A DNA stretch of 11,185 nt from an uncultured Rhodospirillaceae bacterium (GCA_937916005.1 CALGIA010000375.1:1-11185); one strand, 5' to 3'. Shown: positions 1 through 6,321, numbered from the stretch's first letter. The notes: a model not told the origin generated them from the sequence alone. Made by a program: numbers and translations.

Positions 1-1
1 C

Positions 2-484
2 TTTTCGGTGGTGTTGAGCTATATGCAGATCATCATCATGGTCGTCACCCTGTTATTGATGGCGGGGTTTTCGCTGATGATCGCGCGCACCTCACTGGGC
101 CGGGCGCAGCGCGCCTGCGAACAGGACCAGACCATGGCGGCGCTTGTCGGAGTCAATGTGGACCGCACGATCTCGCTGACCTTCGTGCTGGGCGCAATGC
201 TGGCGGCCGTGGCGGGTGTTTTGGTGACGTTCTATTATGGTGTGATCGATTTCTATATCGGTTTTCTGGCCGGTATCAAGGCGTTCACCGCGGCCGTTCT
301 GGGTGGCATCGGTTCGATCCCCGGCGCCATGCTGGGGGGGCTGTTGATCGGGCTGATAGAAGCCTTCTGGTCGGCCTATTTCACCATCGAATACAAAGAC
401 GTGGCGGTGTTCGCCGTTCTGGTGGTCGTGCTCATTTTCAGACCCACCGGGCTGCTCGGCCGGCCTGAAGTCGAAAAGGTCTGA
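2..484 (+). CDS. livH: LivH-type branched-chain amino acid ABC transporter permease (3' part only)
   Basis: This is the C-terminal half (about 160 residues) of an inner-membrane permease of the LivH family, one of two membrane subunits of the HAAT-type importer for branched-chain amino acids or amides. The open frame runs off the left edge, so the true start lies upstream; the family is usually about 290-310 residues. Visible evidence includes hydrophobic segments near fragment residues 5-28, 55-80 and 130-150. A cytoplasmic loop containing GRAQRACEQDQTMAALVGV corresponds to the EAA-like loop that contacts the ATPases. The ending FRPTGLLGRPEVEKV is very typical of alphaproteobacterial LivH. 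livM follows after 1 nt, so the two permease subunits are almost certainly co-transcribed and translationally coupled. The substrate cannot be fixed from sequence; relatives also carry amides or short-chain amides. Confidence 0.93.
   Translation, partial: FSVVLSYMQIIIMVVTLLLMAGFSLMIARTSLGRAQRACEQDQTMAALVGVNVDRTISLTFVLGAMLAAVAGVLVTFYYGVIDFYIGFLAGIKAFTAAVLGGIGSIPGAMLGGLLIGLIEAFWSAYFTIEYKDVAVFAVLVVVLIFRPTGLLGRPEVEKV
474..479 (+). promoter_or_regulatory. Ribosome binding site supporting the GTG start of livM
   Basis: AAAAGG sits 6 nt before the GTG at 486, inside the last codons of livH. It favours GTG 486 over the in-frame ATG at 501, which has no purine-rich stretch in front of it. This is a sequence inference only. 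Confidence 0.5.
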
Positions 485-485
485 C

Positions 486-1928
486 GTGGCGGACGCCGGC
501 ATGACGGATACCCTTGCCACCGGCGTAAATCCATTGCCGGCGGCCTTCAGGGATGCGGCGCTGACGGCGGTTGTGGCCGCGTTGCTGGGACTTCCCCTGG
601 TCGGGTTCCACGTGGTGTCGCGATCCAGCGGGATGGTGCTGGAAGGGCGCGTCTGGGAACTGGCGACCGCCGTCGCGCTGATCTTCTGTGGCCGTCTTGG
701 AATTGTGCTGGTCAATTCTGGAAGCGCATGGCCGGTGCTGGCCTGCGGCGGTGTCGCCGTGCTGATTGGTGTGTTCGCGCCGATGCCGGGCGTGTTTCTC
801 TCCGTGGTCTGTGTCGCCGGAGGGGGCCTTTTAGCGGCGCGGGCGGGCCTGGTCATGTTGCGCGGCAAAAGCGGGATGCGAAAAATTCAGGCCCGCATTC
901 AATCTTCCGGCACGGCGCTGCGCGGGATGGGCGCTTATTTGGGTCCGGCGCTGATCGCTTTTGCCGTTGCGCTGCCGTTCCTGCCCTTCGCCGACCGGCA
1001 GGTGATCGATATCGGCATCCTGGTGATGACCTATGTCATGCTTGGCTGGGGCCTCAACATCGTGGTCGGGCTCGCCGGTTTGCTGGATCTGGGATACGTG
1101 GCCTTTTATGCCGTCGGCGCATATTCATACGCCTTGCTGGCCCAGTATTTCGATTTCAATTTCTGGATCTGTCTCCCGCTGGCGGGTGCCTTCGCGGCCG
1201 GTTTCGGAATTTTGCTGGGGTTTCCGGTTCTGCGTCTGCGCGGCGACTATCTCGCCATCGTGACCCTTGGATTCGGCGAAATGGTCCGCGTGATTTTGCT
1301 CAACTGGACCCGCCTGACCAATGGTCCCGACGGTATATCGGGCGTGCCGCGCCCATCCTTTTTCGGCCTGCCGTTCAAGCGCCGCCCGCCGGAAGGAGTT
1401 GAATCGTTCCACCAGTTCTTTGGTCTGGATTACGCATCCATTCACCGGGTGATTTTCCTGTATTATCTGATTCTGGTACTGGCGCTGATCACCAACGCAT
1501 TTACCCTGCGGATCAGAAAACTTCCCATTGGCCGGGCCTGGGAAGCTCTGCGCGAGGATGAGATCGCCTGCCGGTCGCTGGGCATCAATCCCACAAACAC
1601 AAAGCTTTCAGCATTTGCCATCGGCGCCATGTTCGGCGGTTTCGCCGGATCCTTCTTCGCCACCCGGCAGGGCTTTATCAGCCCGGAGAGTTTCACCTTC
1701 ATCGAATCTGCGATCATCCTCGCCGTCGTTGTCCTCGGCGGCATGGGCAGCCAGGTCGGGGTGGTCATCGCCGCCATCGTCCTGATCGGTCTGCCGGAAT
1801 GGTTTCGTGAATTGCAGGAATTCCGCATGCTGGCCTTCGGCGCGGGGATGGTGCTGATCATGATCTGGCGGCCGCGCGGTCTTTTGTCCCATCGCGAACC
1901 GACTATTTTGCTTGGGCGCGCGCCATGA
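486..1928 (+). CDS. livM: LivM-type branched-chain amino acid ABC transporter permease
   Basis: Second inner-membrane permease of the liv importer, 480 residues from a GTG start. An ATG at 501 would give a protein 5 residues shorter. It is strongly hydrophobic, with about ten predicted membrane segments. The C-terminal two thirds carry the family hallmarks: the segment around residues 263-285 (FGEMVRVILLNW followed by TNGPDGISG) and the cytoplasmic EAA-like loop GRAWEALREDEIACRSLG near residue 349, where the ATPases dock. It is longer than E. coli LivM (about 425). The extra length lies in an N-terminal block of roughly 140 residues with about four hydrophobic stretches (near 21-41, 55-75, 81-97 and 101-120), ending in the basic stretch RGKSGMRKIQAR. 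The stop overlaps the livG start as ATGA, implying coupled translation. Family assignment is secure; the function of the N-terminal block is unknown. Confidence 0.95.
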   Translation: MADAGMTDTLATGVNPLPAAFRDAALTAVVAALLGLPLVGFHVVSRSSGMVLEGRVWELATAVALIFCGRLGIVLVNSGSAWPVLACGGVAVLIGVFAPMPGVFLSVVCVAGGGLLAARAGLVMLRGKSGMRKIQARIQSSGTALRGMGAYLGPALIAFAVALPFLPFADRQVIDIGILVMTYVMLGWGLNIVVGLAGLLDLGYVAFYAVGAYSYALLAQYFDFNFWICLPLAGAFAAGFGILLGFPVLRLRGDYLAIVTLGFGEMVRVILLNWTRLTNGPDGISGVPRPSFFGLPFKRRPPEGVESFHQFFGLDYASIHRVIFLYYLILVLALITNAFTLRIRKLPIGRAWEALREDEIACRSLGINPTNTKLSAFAIGAMFGGFAGSFFATRQGFISPESFTFIESAIILAVVVLGGMGSQVGVVIAAIVLIGLPEWFRELQEFRMLAFGAGMVLIMIWRPRGLLSHREPTILLGRAP

Positions 1929-2734
1929 ACGCTCCTGATCAAACATTGCTGACGGTCGAGCATCTGACCATGCGGTTTGGCGGGTTGGTTGCCATCGACG
2001 ATCTGTCCTTTGCGGCGCGGGACGGCCGGATTACATCGATCATCGGACCCAACGGCGCCGGCAAGACAACGGTTTTCAACTGCCTGACGGGTTTTTACGC
2101 GCCGACCGTCGGACGGCTCGCCCTGCGGCGCGGCGATGAGGTGCTGCTGCTCGAACGGCTGGAGGATTTCCGCATTGCCCGAACGGCGGGCGTCGCGCGC
2201 ACGTTCCAGAACATCCGGGTGTTTCCGAAAATGTCGGTGCTGGAAAACCTCATGGTCGCGCAGCATAACCGGCTGATGCGGGCGTCCGGATACAGTTTTC
2301 TGGGGCTGGTCGGAATTGGCGGTTATCGCGCGGCGGAGGCGGAGGCGCGCGACCTTGCATCCTATTGGCTTGAACGGACCGGGCTGATTGAACATGCCGA
2401 TGAGGAGGCGGGCAGCCTGTCTTATGGCGGGCAGCGTCGCATGGAAATCGCGCGCTGCATGTGTACGCAACCGACGCTGCTCTGCCTTGATGAGCCCGCC
2501 GCGGGCCTCAACCCCCGGGAAAGCGCGGAACTGAATGAATTGTTGCTGTTCATCCGCGATGAACACAGGATCGGCCAATTGCTGATCGAACACGATATGA
2601 GCGTGGTGATGGAGATTTCCGATCATGTGGTCGTGCTGGATTACGGACGCAAGATCGCCGAGGGCAAAGCAGCGCAAGTTCGCAATGACCCGGCGGTGAT
2701 CCGCGCATATCTGGGTGAGGAAGAAGATGCTTGA
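1925..2734 (+). CDS. livG: LivG-type ABC transporter ATP-binding protein
   Basis: One of two cytoplasmic ATPases that power the liv importer, 269 residues, close to the family norm of about 255-270. The nucleotide-binding parts appear in order: Walker A GPNGAGKT at 41-48, a Q-loop region around ARTFQNIRVFPKMSVLENL, the ABC signature LSYGGQ at 165-170, Walker B LLCLDEP with Asp189 and Glu190, and the switch histidine His223 in EHDMSVV. The stretch between Q-loop and signature (NRLMRASGYSFLGL onward) is the longer insertion that separates LivG from LivF. The C-terminal BCA_ABC_TP_C-like tail ends in VIRAYLGEEEDA. The ATG overlaps the livM stop by 4 nt. The gene's own end overlaps livF by 8 nt. 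Confidence 0.96.
   Translation: MNAPDQTLLTVEHLTMRFGGLVAIDDLSFAARDGRITSIIGPNGAGKTTVFNCLTGFYAPTVGRLALRRGDEVLLLERLEDFRIARTAGVARTFQNIRVFPKMSVLENLMVAQHNRLMRASGYSFLGLVGIGGYRAAEAEARDLASYWLERTGLIEHADEEAGSLSYGGQRRMEIARCMCTQPTLLCLDEPAAGLNPRESAELNELLLFIRDEHRIGQLLIEHDMSVVMEISDHVVVLDYGRKIAEGKAAQVRNDPAVIRAYLGEEEDA
2717..2722 (+). promoter_or_regulatory. Ribosome binding site deciding the livF start
   Basis: GAGGAA lies 4 nt before ATG 2727. An in-frame GTG at 2715 would start inside this purine-rich stretch and lacks one of its own, so ATG 2727 is preferred. LivF proteins also normally begin with a sequence like MLEISGVHSFYG. Confidence 0.6.
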
Positions 2735-3461
2735 GATTTCCGGTGTGCACAGTTTCTACGGCCACATCGAGGCCCTGCGCGGGGTGAGCCTGAGGGTCAG
2801 CGCCGGCGAGATCGTCGCCCTGATCGGCGCAAACGGGGCGGGCAAATCGACCCTGTTGATGACCATCTGCGGCAATCCCAAACCGCAAGCGGGGCAAATA
2901 TTGTTCGAGGGCCGTGACATCACCGGGATGTCGACCCATCACATCGTCAATCTGGGAATTGCCCATTCGCCCGAAGGCCGTCGGATATTTCCCAGAATGA
3001 CGGTGTTGGAAAATCTCAAAATGGGCGCGATCACCACGGATCCGGCAACTTTTGATGGGGACCTGGGCCGGGTGATGGGGCTGTTTCCCATTCTCGCCGA
3101 ACGGTCCGGACAACGGGGCGGCACCCTGTCGGGCGGTGAACAGCAAATGCTCGCCATTGCCCGTGCACTGATGAGCCGCCCCAAACTCCTGTTGCTGGAT
3201 GAGCCGTCGCTGGGGCTTGCGCCGCTTATTGTACGGCAGATATTCGAAATCGTGGGCGAATTGAACCGGGACGAGGGAATGACGGTTTTCCTGGTCGAGC
3301 AGAATGCCCATCACGCGCTCCGCCTTGCCGACCGCGGCTATGTCATGGTCAATGGTGAAATCACCATGAGCGGGACCGGTGACGCGCTTTTGAAAAATCC
3401 GGATATTCAGGCAGCCTATCTTGAAGGCGGCGCAAAAGAATTCCGGGAACCTGCGTCATGA
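2727..3461 (+). CDS. livF: LivF-type ABC transporter ATP-binding protein
   Basis: Second cytoplasmic ATPase of the importer, 244 residues (E. coli LivF 237). Walker A GANGAGKST spans residues 34-42. The region HSPEGRRIFPRMTVLENL, typical of LivF, precedes the signature LSGGEQQ at 134-140. Walker B LLLLDEP places the magnesium and catalytic acids at Asp158 and Glu159. The switch region reads FLVEQNAHHAL, the usual LivF form in which VEQN replaces the EHD of LivG. The tail (GDALLKNPDIQAAYLEGG) is also family-typical. The start is taken at ATG 2727 because of the GAGGAA in front of it; the gene overlaps livG by 8 nt. It ends in an ATGA overlap with the following small membrane protein gene, placing that gene in the same operon. 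Confidence 0.96.
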   Translation: MLEISGVHSFYGHIEALRGVSLRVSAGEIVALIGANGAGKSTLLMTICGNPKPQAGQILFEGRDITGMSTHHIVNLGIAHSPEGRRIFPRMTVLENLKMGAITTDPATFDGDLGRVMGLFPILAERSGQRGGTLSGGEQQMLAIARALMSRPKLLLLDEPSLGLAPLIVRQIFEIVGELNRDEGMTVFLVEQNAHHALRLADRGYVMVNGEITMSGTGDALLKNPDIQAAYLEGGAKEFREPAS

Positions 3462-3793
3462 CCGGCGTGCCCATCCCGGTATTTATTGGCCTCACCGTCG
3501 TTTTGATGGGGGGTGCCGGATGGATGACGGGCCAGGCGCTGGCCCGGGGCTGGAAATCGGCATGGCTCATGCTGCCATATGGATTGTTGCTTGGGCTGGC
3601 CGACCGTTTCTTTACATGGAGCCTGTTCCAGAGGGATTTGCTGTCACCTCTGGGGTTTGTGATTGACAGCGCGGTGATCCTGGCGATGGGCGCATTGGCC
3701 CATCGTTTTACGCGCGCGCGTAAAATGGTCGCGCAATATCCATGGCTTTATGACCGCACCGGATTACTGACCTGGTGCGAAAAGCCGCGTTGA
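3458..3793 (+). CDS. Small three-helix membrane protein of the liv operon (DUF6867-like), function unknown
   Basis: A 111-residue protein with three clear hydrophobic segments (about 6-28, 33-52 and 60-80) and a charged C-terminal tail, so probably an integral inner-membrane protein. From memory it resembles the family named DUF6867, found next to liv genes in Rhizobiales and Rhodospirillales. The recognisable part is the tail after the third helix, RFTRARKMVAQYPWLYDRTG, where arginines and a QY.WLY.R pattern are conserved. No enzymatic motif, cysteine pair or signal peptide is seen. Its ATG overlaps the livF stop as ATGA, so it should be made together with the transporter ATPases. Likely roles, by inference only, are an accessory subunit, a stability factor or a regulator of the LivHMGF complex. 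The reading frame is certain from the context; the family name is less so. Confidence 0.8.
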   Translation: MTGVPIPVFIGLTVVLMGGAGWMTGQALARGWKSAWLMLPYGLLLGLADRFFTWSLFQRDLLSPLGFVIDSAVILAMGALAHRFTRARKMVAQYPWLYDRTGLLTWCEKPR

Positions 3794-3862
3794 TGGTTTT
3801 GCCGTAGCGTGAAAGCTTGTTAGTCTCCGATGATATTTGAAGCGGATATGGGAAGTTGAGAA

Positions 3863-4978
3863 ATGCATGTTCTGAGAGGTTTGTTATTCGGGCTGGTTTC
3901 ACTGGGGATGCTGAACCAGATGACCGCAACAAGTGTTCGGGCCGATATCGCCATTGCCGTGGCCGGGCCCATGACGGGGCAATATGCCTCGTTCGGCGAA
4001 CAGATGCGGCGCGGCGCGATCATGGCGGTCAAGGATATCAATGCCGCCGGCGGGGTGCTGGGGCAAAAGCTCAAGCTTGAAATCGGCGACGATGCCTGTG
4101 ACCCCAAGCAGGCGGTCGCCATCGCCAACGGGTTCGCCAGCAAGGGCGTGCGATTTGTCGCCGGTCATTTCTGTTCCGGCTCGTCCATTCCGGCGTCGGA
4201 TGTCTATGCCGACGAGGGCATTCTGCAAATCTCTCCCGCCTCGACCAATCCGAAACTCACGGAACGCAATCTGGCCAATGTATTCCGGGTCTGCGGCCGG
4301 GACGATCAGCAGGGATCGGTTGCCGGCAATTTCCTGGCCGACAAGATGGCGGGAAAGAATATCGCGGTGATCCACGACAAAACCGCCTACGGCAAGGGGC
4401 TGGCAGATGAAACGCGTCTGACCCTGCACAAGCGCGGCGTCAAGGAGGTCCTCTATGAGGCCTATACCGCGGGGGAAAAGGATTATTCGGCGCTGGTCAG
4501 CAAGCTCAAGCAGAATTCTGTCGATGTCCTGTATGTCGGTGGTTATCACACGGAAGCCGGGTTGATCGTGCGCCAGATGCGGGGGCAGGGCATGAAAACG
4601 GTGCTGGTGTCCGGCGATGCGCTGGTGACCAGTGAATATTGGGCGATCACCGGATCGGCCGGGGAGGGCACATTGATGACCTTCAGCCCCGATCCGCGCA
4701 AGAACCCCATCGCCGCGCCGCTGGTCAAGCGTTTCCGCGCCACCAAGTACGAGCCTGAGGGATATACGCTCTATACCTATGGCGCCATCCAGGCCTGGGT
4801 CGAGGCGGTTCAGAAAATCAAGTCGACCGACACGGGAAAATTGATCAAGGTGCTGAAATCATCCAAATTCAAAACCGTGATCGGCGATATCGGGTTTGAC
4901 GCCAAGGGCGATGTCACCGCGCCGGGTTACGTGTTCTATGAATGGAAAAGCGGCAAGTACGACTATTTCCGCGATTGA
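3863..4978 (+). CDS. livK: Periplasmic branched-chain amino acid (LivJ/LivK-type) binding protein
   Basis: Type I periplasmic binding protein, 371 residues, that would deliver substrate to LivHM. A signal peptide occupies residues 1-27: short basic start, hydrophobic core LLFGLVSLGML, and a probable cut after SVRA before DIAIAVAGPMTG. Relatedness to E. coli LivJ/LivK is visible along the whole length: GPMTGQYASFGEQMRRGA, GDDACDPKQAV, SPASTNPKLTER, AVIHDKTAYGKGLAD, TAGEKDYSALVSKLK and YVGGYHTEAG. Cys79 and Cys104 are 25 residues apart, the spacing of the LivJ disulfide. The serines and threonines after Cys104 and near 124-128 fit the site that holds the amino acid backbone. A GGAAG lies 7 nt before the ATG. 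A 69-nt gap separates it from the previous gene, and no convincing promoter is seen there, so it may share the operon transcript. Exact substrate is not determinable. Confidence 0.95.
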   Translation: MHVLRGLLFGLVSLGMLNQMTATSVRADIAIAVAGPMTGQYASFGEQMRRGAIMAVKDINAAGGVLGQKLKLEIGDDACDPKQAVAIANGFASKGVRFVAGHFCSGSSIPASDVYADEGILQISPASTNPKLTERNLANVFRVCGRDDQQGSVAGNFLADKMAGKNIAVIHDKTAYGKGLADETRLTLHKRGVKEVLYEAYTAGEKDYSALVSKLKQNSVDVLYVGGYHTEAGLIVRQMRGQGMKTVLVSGDALVTSEYWAITGSAGEGTLMTFSPDPRKNPIAAPLVKRFRATKYEPEGYTLYTYGAIQAWVEAVQKIKSTDTGKLIKVLKSSKFKTVIGDIGFDAKGDVTAPGYVFYEWKSGKYDYFRD

Positions 4979-4991
4979 AAGGGCTCTAAAT

Positions 4992-5028
4992 AAAACGGGC
5001 CGGCCCCGAAGTGGGCCGACCCGTTTTT
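4992..5028. terminator. Bidirectional rho-independent terminator between livK and mucR
   Basis: The arms ACGGGCCGGCCC (4995-5006) and GGGCCGACCCGT (5013-5024) pair at 11 of 12 positions, with one C-A mismatch, around a 6-nt loop. A T run follows at 5024-5028 on the + strand, and AAAA at 4992-4995 supplies a T run on the - strand. The hairpin lies 13 nt after the livK stop and 31 nt beyond the mucR stop, so it can serve both convergent genes. Confidence 0.88.
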
Positions 5029-5059
5029 AAAATGACTGTATGCTGTCTGGAGAGGCGTT

Positions 5060-5503
5060 TCAGATGACCCTGCGCTTGACCTTTTGGCCTTTTTTTCGGC
5101 CAAGGCCGATTTTCTTCGCAAATTCAGACCTCTGGGACGCGTAGTTCGGCGCGACCATAGGATAATCCGCCGGCAGGTTCCATTTTTTGCGGTATTCGTC
5201 CGGCGTCATGTTGTAGGCGGCCCTGAGATGCCGTTTGAGCATCTTCAGCTTTTTACCGTCTTCCAGACACACGATGTAATCGGGATTGATCGAACGCTTG
5301 ACGCTGATCGCGGGTTTAAGCGGTTCCGCGTAGCTATTGCTTTCACCGCCGTCAAGTGAAGAGAGGGAACCGAAGACGCTGCTGATAACGTTCGGCACCT
5401 GGTCGGGAGCCACGACATTGTTTCCCACATAGGCCGAAACAATATCGACGGCCATGCGCAAAACTTCATTGTGATCGATTGTTTTGGTGTTTTCTACGGA
5501 CAT
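5060..5503 (-). CDS. MucR/Ros-family transcriptional regulator with an incomplete zinc-ligand set
   Basis: A 147-residue MucR/Ros-type DNA-binding regulator, a family that controls exopolysaccharide, motility, cell-cycle and virulence genes in Alphaproteobacteria. The N-terminal half (HNEVLRMAVDIVSAYVGNN, residues 11-29) matches the oligomerisation region. The C-terminal half carries the single prokaryotic zinc-finger-like fold: DYIVCLEDGKKLKMLKRHL, then NMTPDEYRKKWNLPADYPMV and a basic tail GRKKGQKVKRR. Counted from ATG 5503, the Ros zinc ligands Cys79, Cys82, His92 and His97 correspond here to Cys79, Asp82, His92 and Tyr97. Residue 96, histidine in some relatives, is Ala. The frame opens further upstream, but ATG 5503 with AAGAG about 5 nt before it matches the usual start MS.E. 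The gene is convergent with livK and divergent from rpiB. MucR relatives commonly autoregulate. Confidence 0.93.
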   Translation of the reverse strand: MSVENTKTIDHNEVLRMAVDIVSAYVGNNVVAPDQVPNVISSVFGSLSSLDGGESNSYAEPLKPAISVKRSINPDYIVCLEDGKKLKMLKRHLRAAYNMTPDEYRKKWNLPADYPMVAPNYASQRSEFAKKIGLGRKKGQKVKRRVI

Positions 5504-5541
5504 CGTTACTCTTGCCTTGCATAAATCATATATGCGGCAGG

Positions 5542-5551
5542 GTAATTGCAT
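5542..5551 (+). repeat. Direct repeat, copy 1 (GTAATTGCAT)
   Basis: The 10-mer GTAATTGCAT occurs here and again, identical, at 5603-5612. The copies are 61 bp apart, close to six helical turns, so they would face the same side of the DNA. This is a candidate binding site for a dimeric or oligomeric regulator. Confidence 0.45.
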
Positions 5552-5570
5552 GAGGTCCCAGTTCTGTCAA
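5542..5570 (-). promoter_or_regulatory. Candidate mucR promoter with consensus -35 and weak -10
   Basis: On the - strand TTGACA (5570 to 5565) matches the sigma-70 -35 consensus exactly. At 17-nt spacing the -10 would be AATTAC (5547 to 5542), which matches TATAAT at only three positions. It would place the transcript start about 30-35 nt before the mucR ATG. The -10 overlaps one copy of the 10-bp direct repeat, which would suit repression. Confidence 0.35.
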
Positions 5571-5602
5571 CGGGATTTGACTTTATGGTTAATATTTACG
5601 GA

Positions 5603-5612
5603 GTAATTGCAT
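5603..5612 (+). repeat. Direct repeat, copy 2 (GTAATTGCAT)
   Basis: Second identical copy of GTAATTGCAT, inside the most AT-rich part of the mucR-rpiB gap. See the copy at 5542-5551. Confidence 0.45.
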
Positions 5613-5681
5613 TGTCTAAGCGGTATGTAGAATATAGCTTTTGACTTGATTTAAGGTCTGACTAAATCATCTGTCCAGACA

Positions 5682-5701
5682 CCGCAAATTGTTGCTTGCG
5701 G
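5682..5701. repeat. Short inverted repeat CCGCAA / TTGCGG in the intergenic region
   Basis: CCGCAA (5682-5687) and TTGCGG (5696-5701) are perfect reverse complements separated by 8 nt. No T run follows on either side, so it is not a typical terminator. A centre-to-centre distance of 14 bp is possible for an operator. A 6-bp match can also arise by chance. Confidence 0.3.
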
Positions 5702-5793
5702 ATAAAACGGCTAATGCTCGTTTTGGCTGGGTCGGCGTCAGCCTTCGGCGTGACCAAATTATTTCAAGCCGATGCCGGACAAATAGTGCCCGC

Positions 5794-5823
5794 TTGGAAT
5801 GTGTCCCCGACATATGGTATCTT
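5794..5823 (+). promoter_or_regulatory. Candidate rpiB promoter
   Basis: TTGGAA (5794-5799) and TATCTT (5818-5823) match the sigma-70 -35 and -10 at four of six positions each with 18-nt spacing. The transcript would start near 5830, leaving a leader of about 30 nt before the rpiB ATG. Weak evidence; other starts further upstream in the AT-rich tract are equally possible. Confidence 0.3.
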
Positions 5824-5858
5824 CCCGACCGTTCGCCGACCTTCTAACCGGACGCTCG

Positions 5859-6293
5859 ATGTCTTCAGAAACAATTGCAATCGCCGCCGACCATGGCGGG
5901 CTCGAATTAAAGCGCGTGCTGAGCGGAATCCTGCGCGCAAAGGGTATGGATGTGCTCGATTTGGGAACCCAGGACGATGCTTCCGTCGATTATCCCGACT
6001 ATGCCGCCAAGGTCGTGGAGGCGATTTTGGACGGTCGCGCCGCGCGGGGAATCCTGCTTTGCGGCAGTGGTATCGGAATGTCGATTGCTGCAAACCGATT
6101 TTCGGGAATCCGCGCCGCGCTTGTCCATGACGTCGAAACGGCCCGGCTGTCGCGTCAGCATAATGATGCGAATATTCTGGTGATGGGCGGAAGATTGATT
6201 GACGACGAAATCGCCAAGGCCTGCCTGGACGCCTTTCTCGATACAGCATTTGAAGACGGCAGGCATCAGCGACGTCTTGATAAAATAGCTTAA
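5859..6293 (+). CDS. rpiB: Ribose-5-phosphate isomerase B (RpiB/LacAB family)
   Basis: A cytosolic enzyme that interconverts ribose 5-phosphate and ribulose 5-phosphate in the pentose phosphate pathway; 144 residues (E. coli RpiB 149). Family motifs appear in order: IAADHGGLELK with Asp11 and His12, DLGT near 34-37, DYPDYA at 45-50, the catalytic loop ILLCGSGIGMSIAANR with Cys68, and SRQHNDANILVMGGR with His101 and Asn102. The frame opens 60 nt further upstream, but the family begins just before TIAIAADHGG, so ATG 5859 is chosen. The ribosome site is weak (CGGA 6 nt upstream). glyA follows after 28 nt with no terminator between, so the two are probably co-transcribed. Some family members act on allose or galactose phosphates, but the housekeeping neighbours favour ribose. 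Confidence 0.93.
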   Translation: MSSETIAIAADHGGLELKRVLSGILRAKGMDVLDLGTQDDASVDYPDYAAKVVEAILDGRAARGILLCGSGIGMSIAANRFSGIRAALVHDVETARLSRQHNDANILVMGGRLIDDEIAKACLDAFLDTAFEDGRHQRRLDKIA

Positions 6294-6321
6294 CGTTTTG
6301 AAAATAAAGGACGAGTGAGTA

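Larger units (their letters stand above)
5504..5858. other. Divergent intergenic region between mucR and rpiB, partly AT-rich
   Basis: These 355 nt hold no convincing gene. G+C is about 31% over 5581-5670, far below the neighbouring genes. Visible elements are a 10-bp direct repeat, a 6-bp perfect inverted repeat, and weak promoter candidates for both flanking genes. The part nearest rpiB (5702-5858) returns to higher G+C. A frame opening at TTG 5696 there encodes a signal-peptide-like stretch but runs into rpiB out of frame. An AT-rich tract upstream of a mucR gene is a reasonable place for autoregulation, because MucR proteins prefer AT-rich DNA. That is inference, not something shown here. 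Confidence 0.7.

Noticed and set aside
1463..2677. A 404-codon open frame on the - strand across livM and livG
   Set aside because: It lies opposite two clear ABC transporter genes with intact motifs. The translation has no recognisable domain and is a by-product of high G+C codon use.
3794..3862. A separate promoter for livK in the 69-nt gap
   Set aside because: TTGCCG at 3799 with TAGTCT at 3821 is the best pair, but the -10 matches poorly. The evidence is too weak to list, though a promoter here is not excluded.
5504..5551. Sixteen-residue upstream extension of the mucR-like gene
   Set aside because: MucR proteins normally begin close to the MSVENTK position, and AAGAG stands in front of ATG 5503. 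The extension would also overlap the candidate promoter.
5682..5701. The CCGCAA/TTGCGG dyad as a terminator
   Set aside because: Only six base pairs and no T run on either strand; both flanking genes point away from it.
5799..5858. Upstream extension of rpiB to ATG 5799 or 5814
   Set aside because: The added residues do not resemble the family, and no ribosome site precedes either ATG. RpiB proteins start just before TIAIAADHGG.
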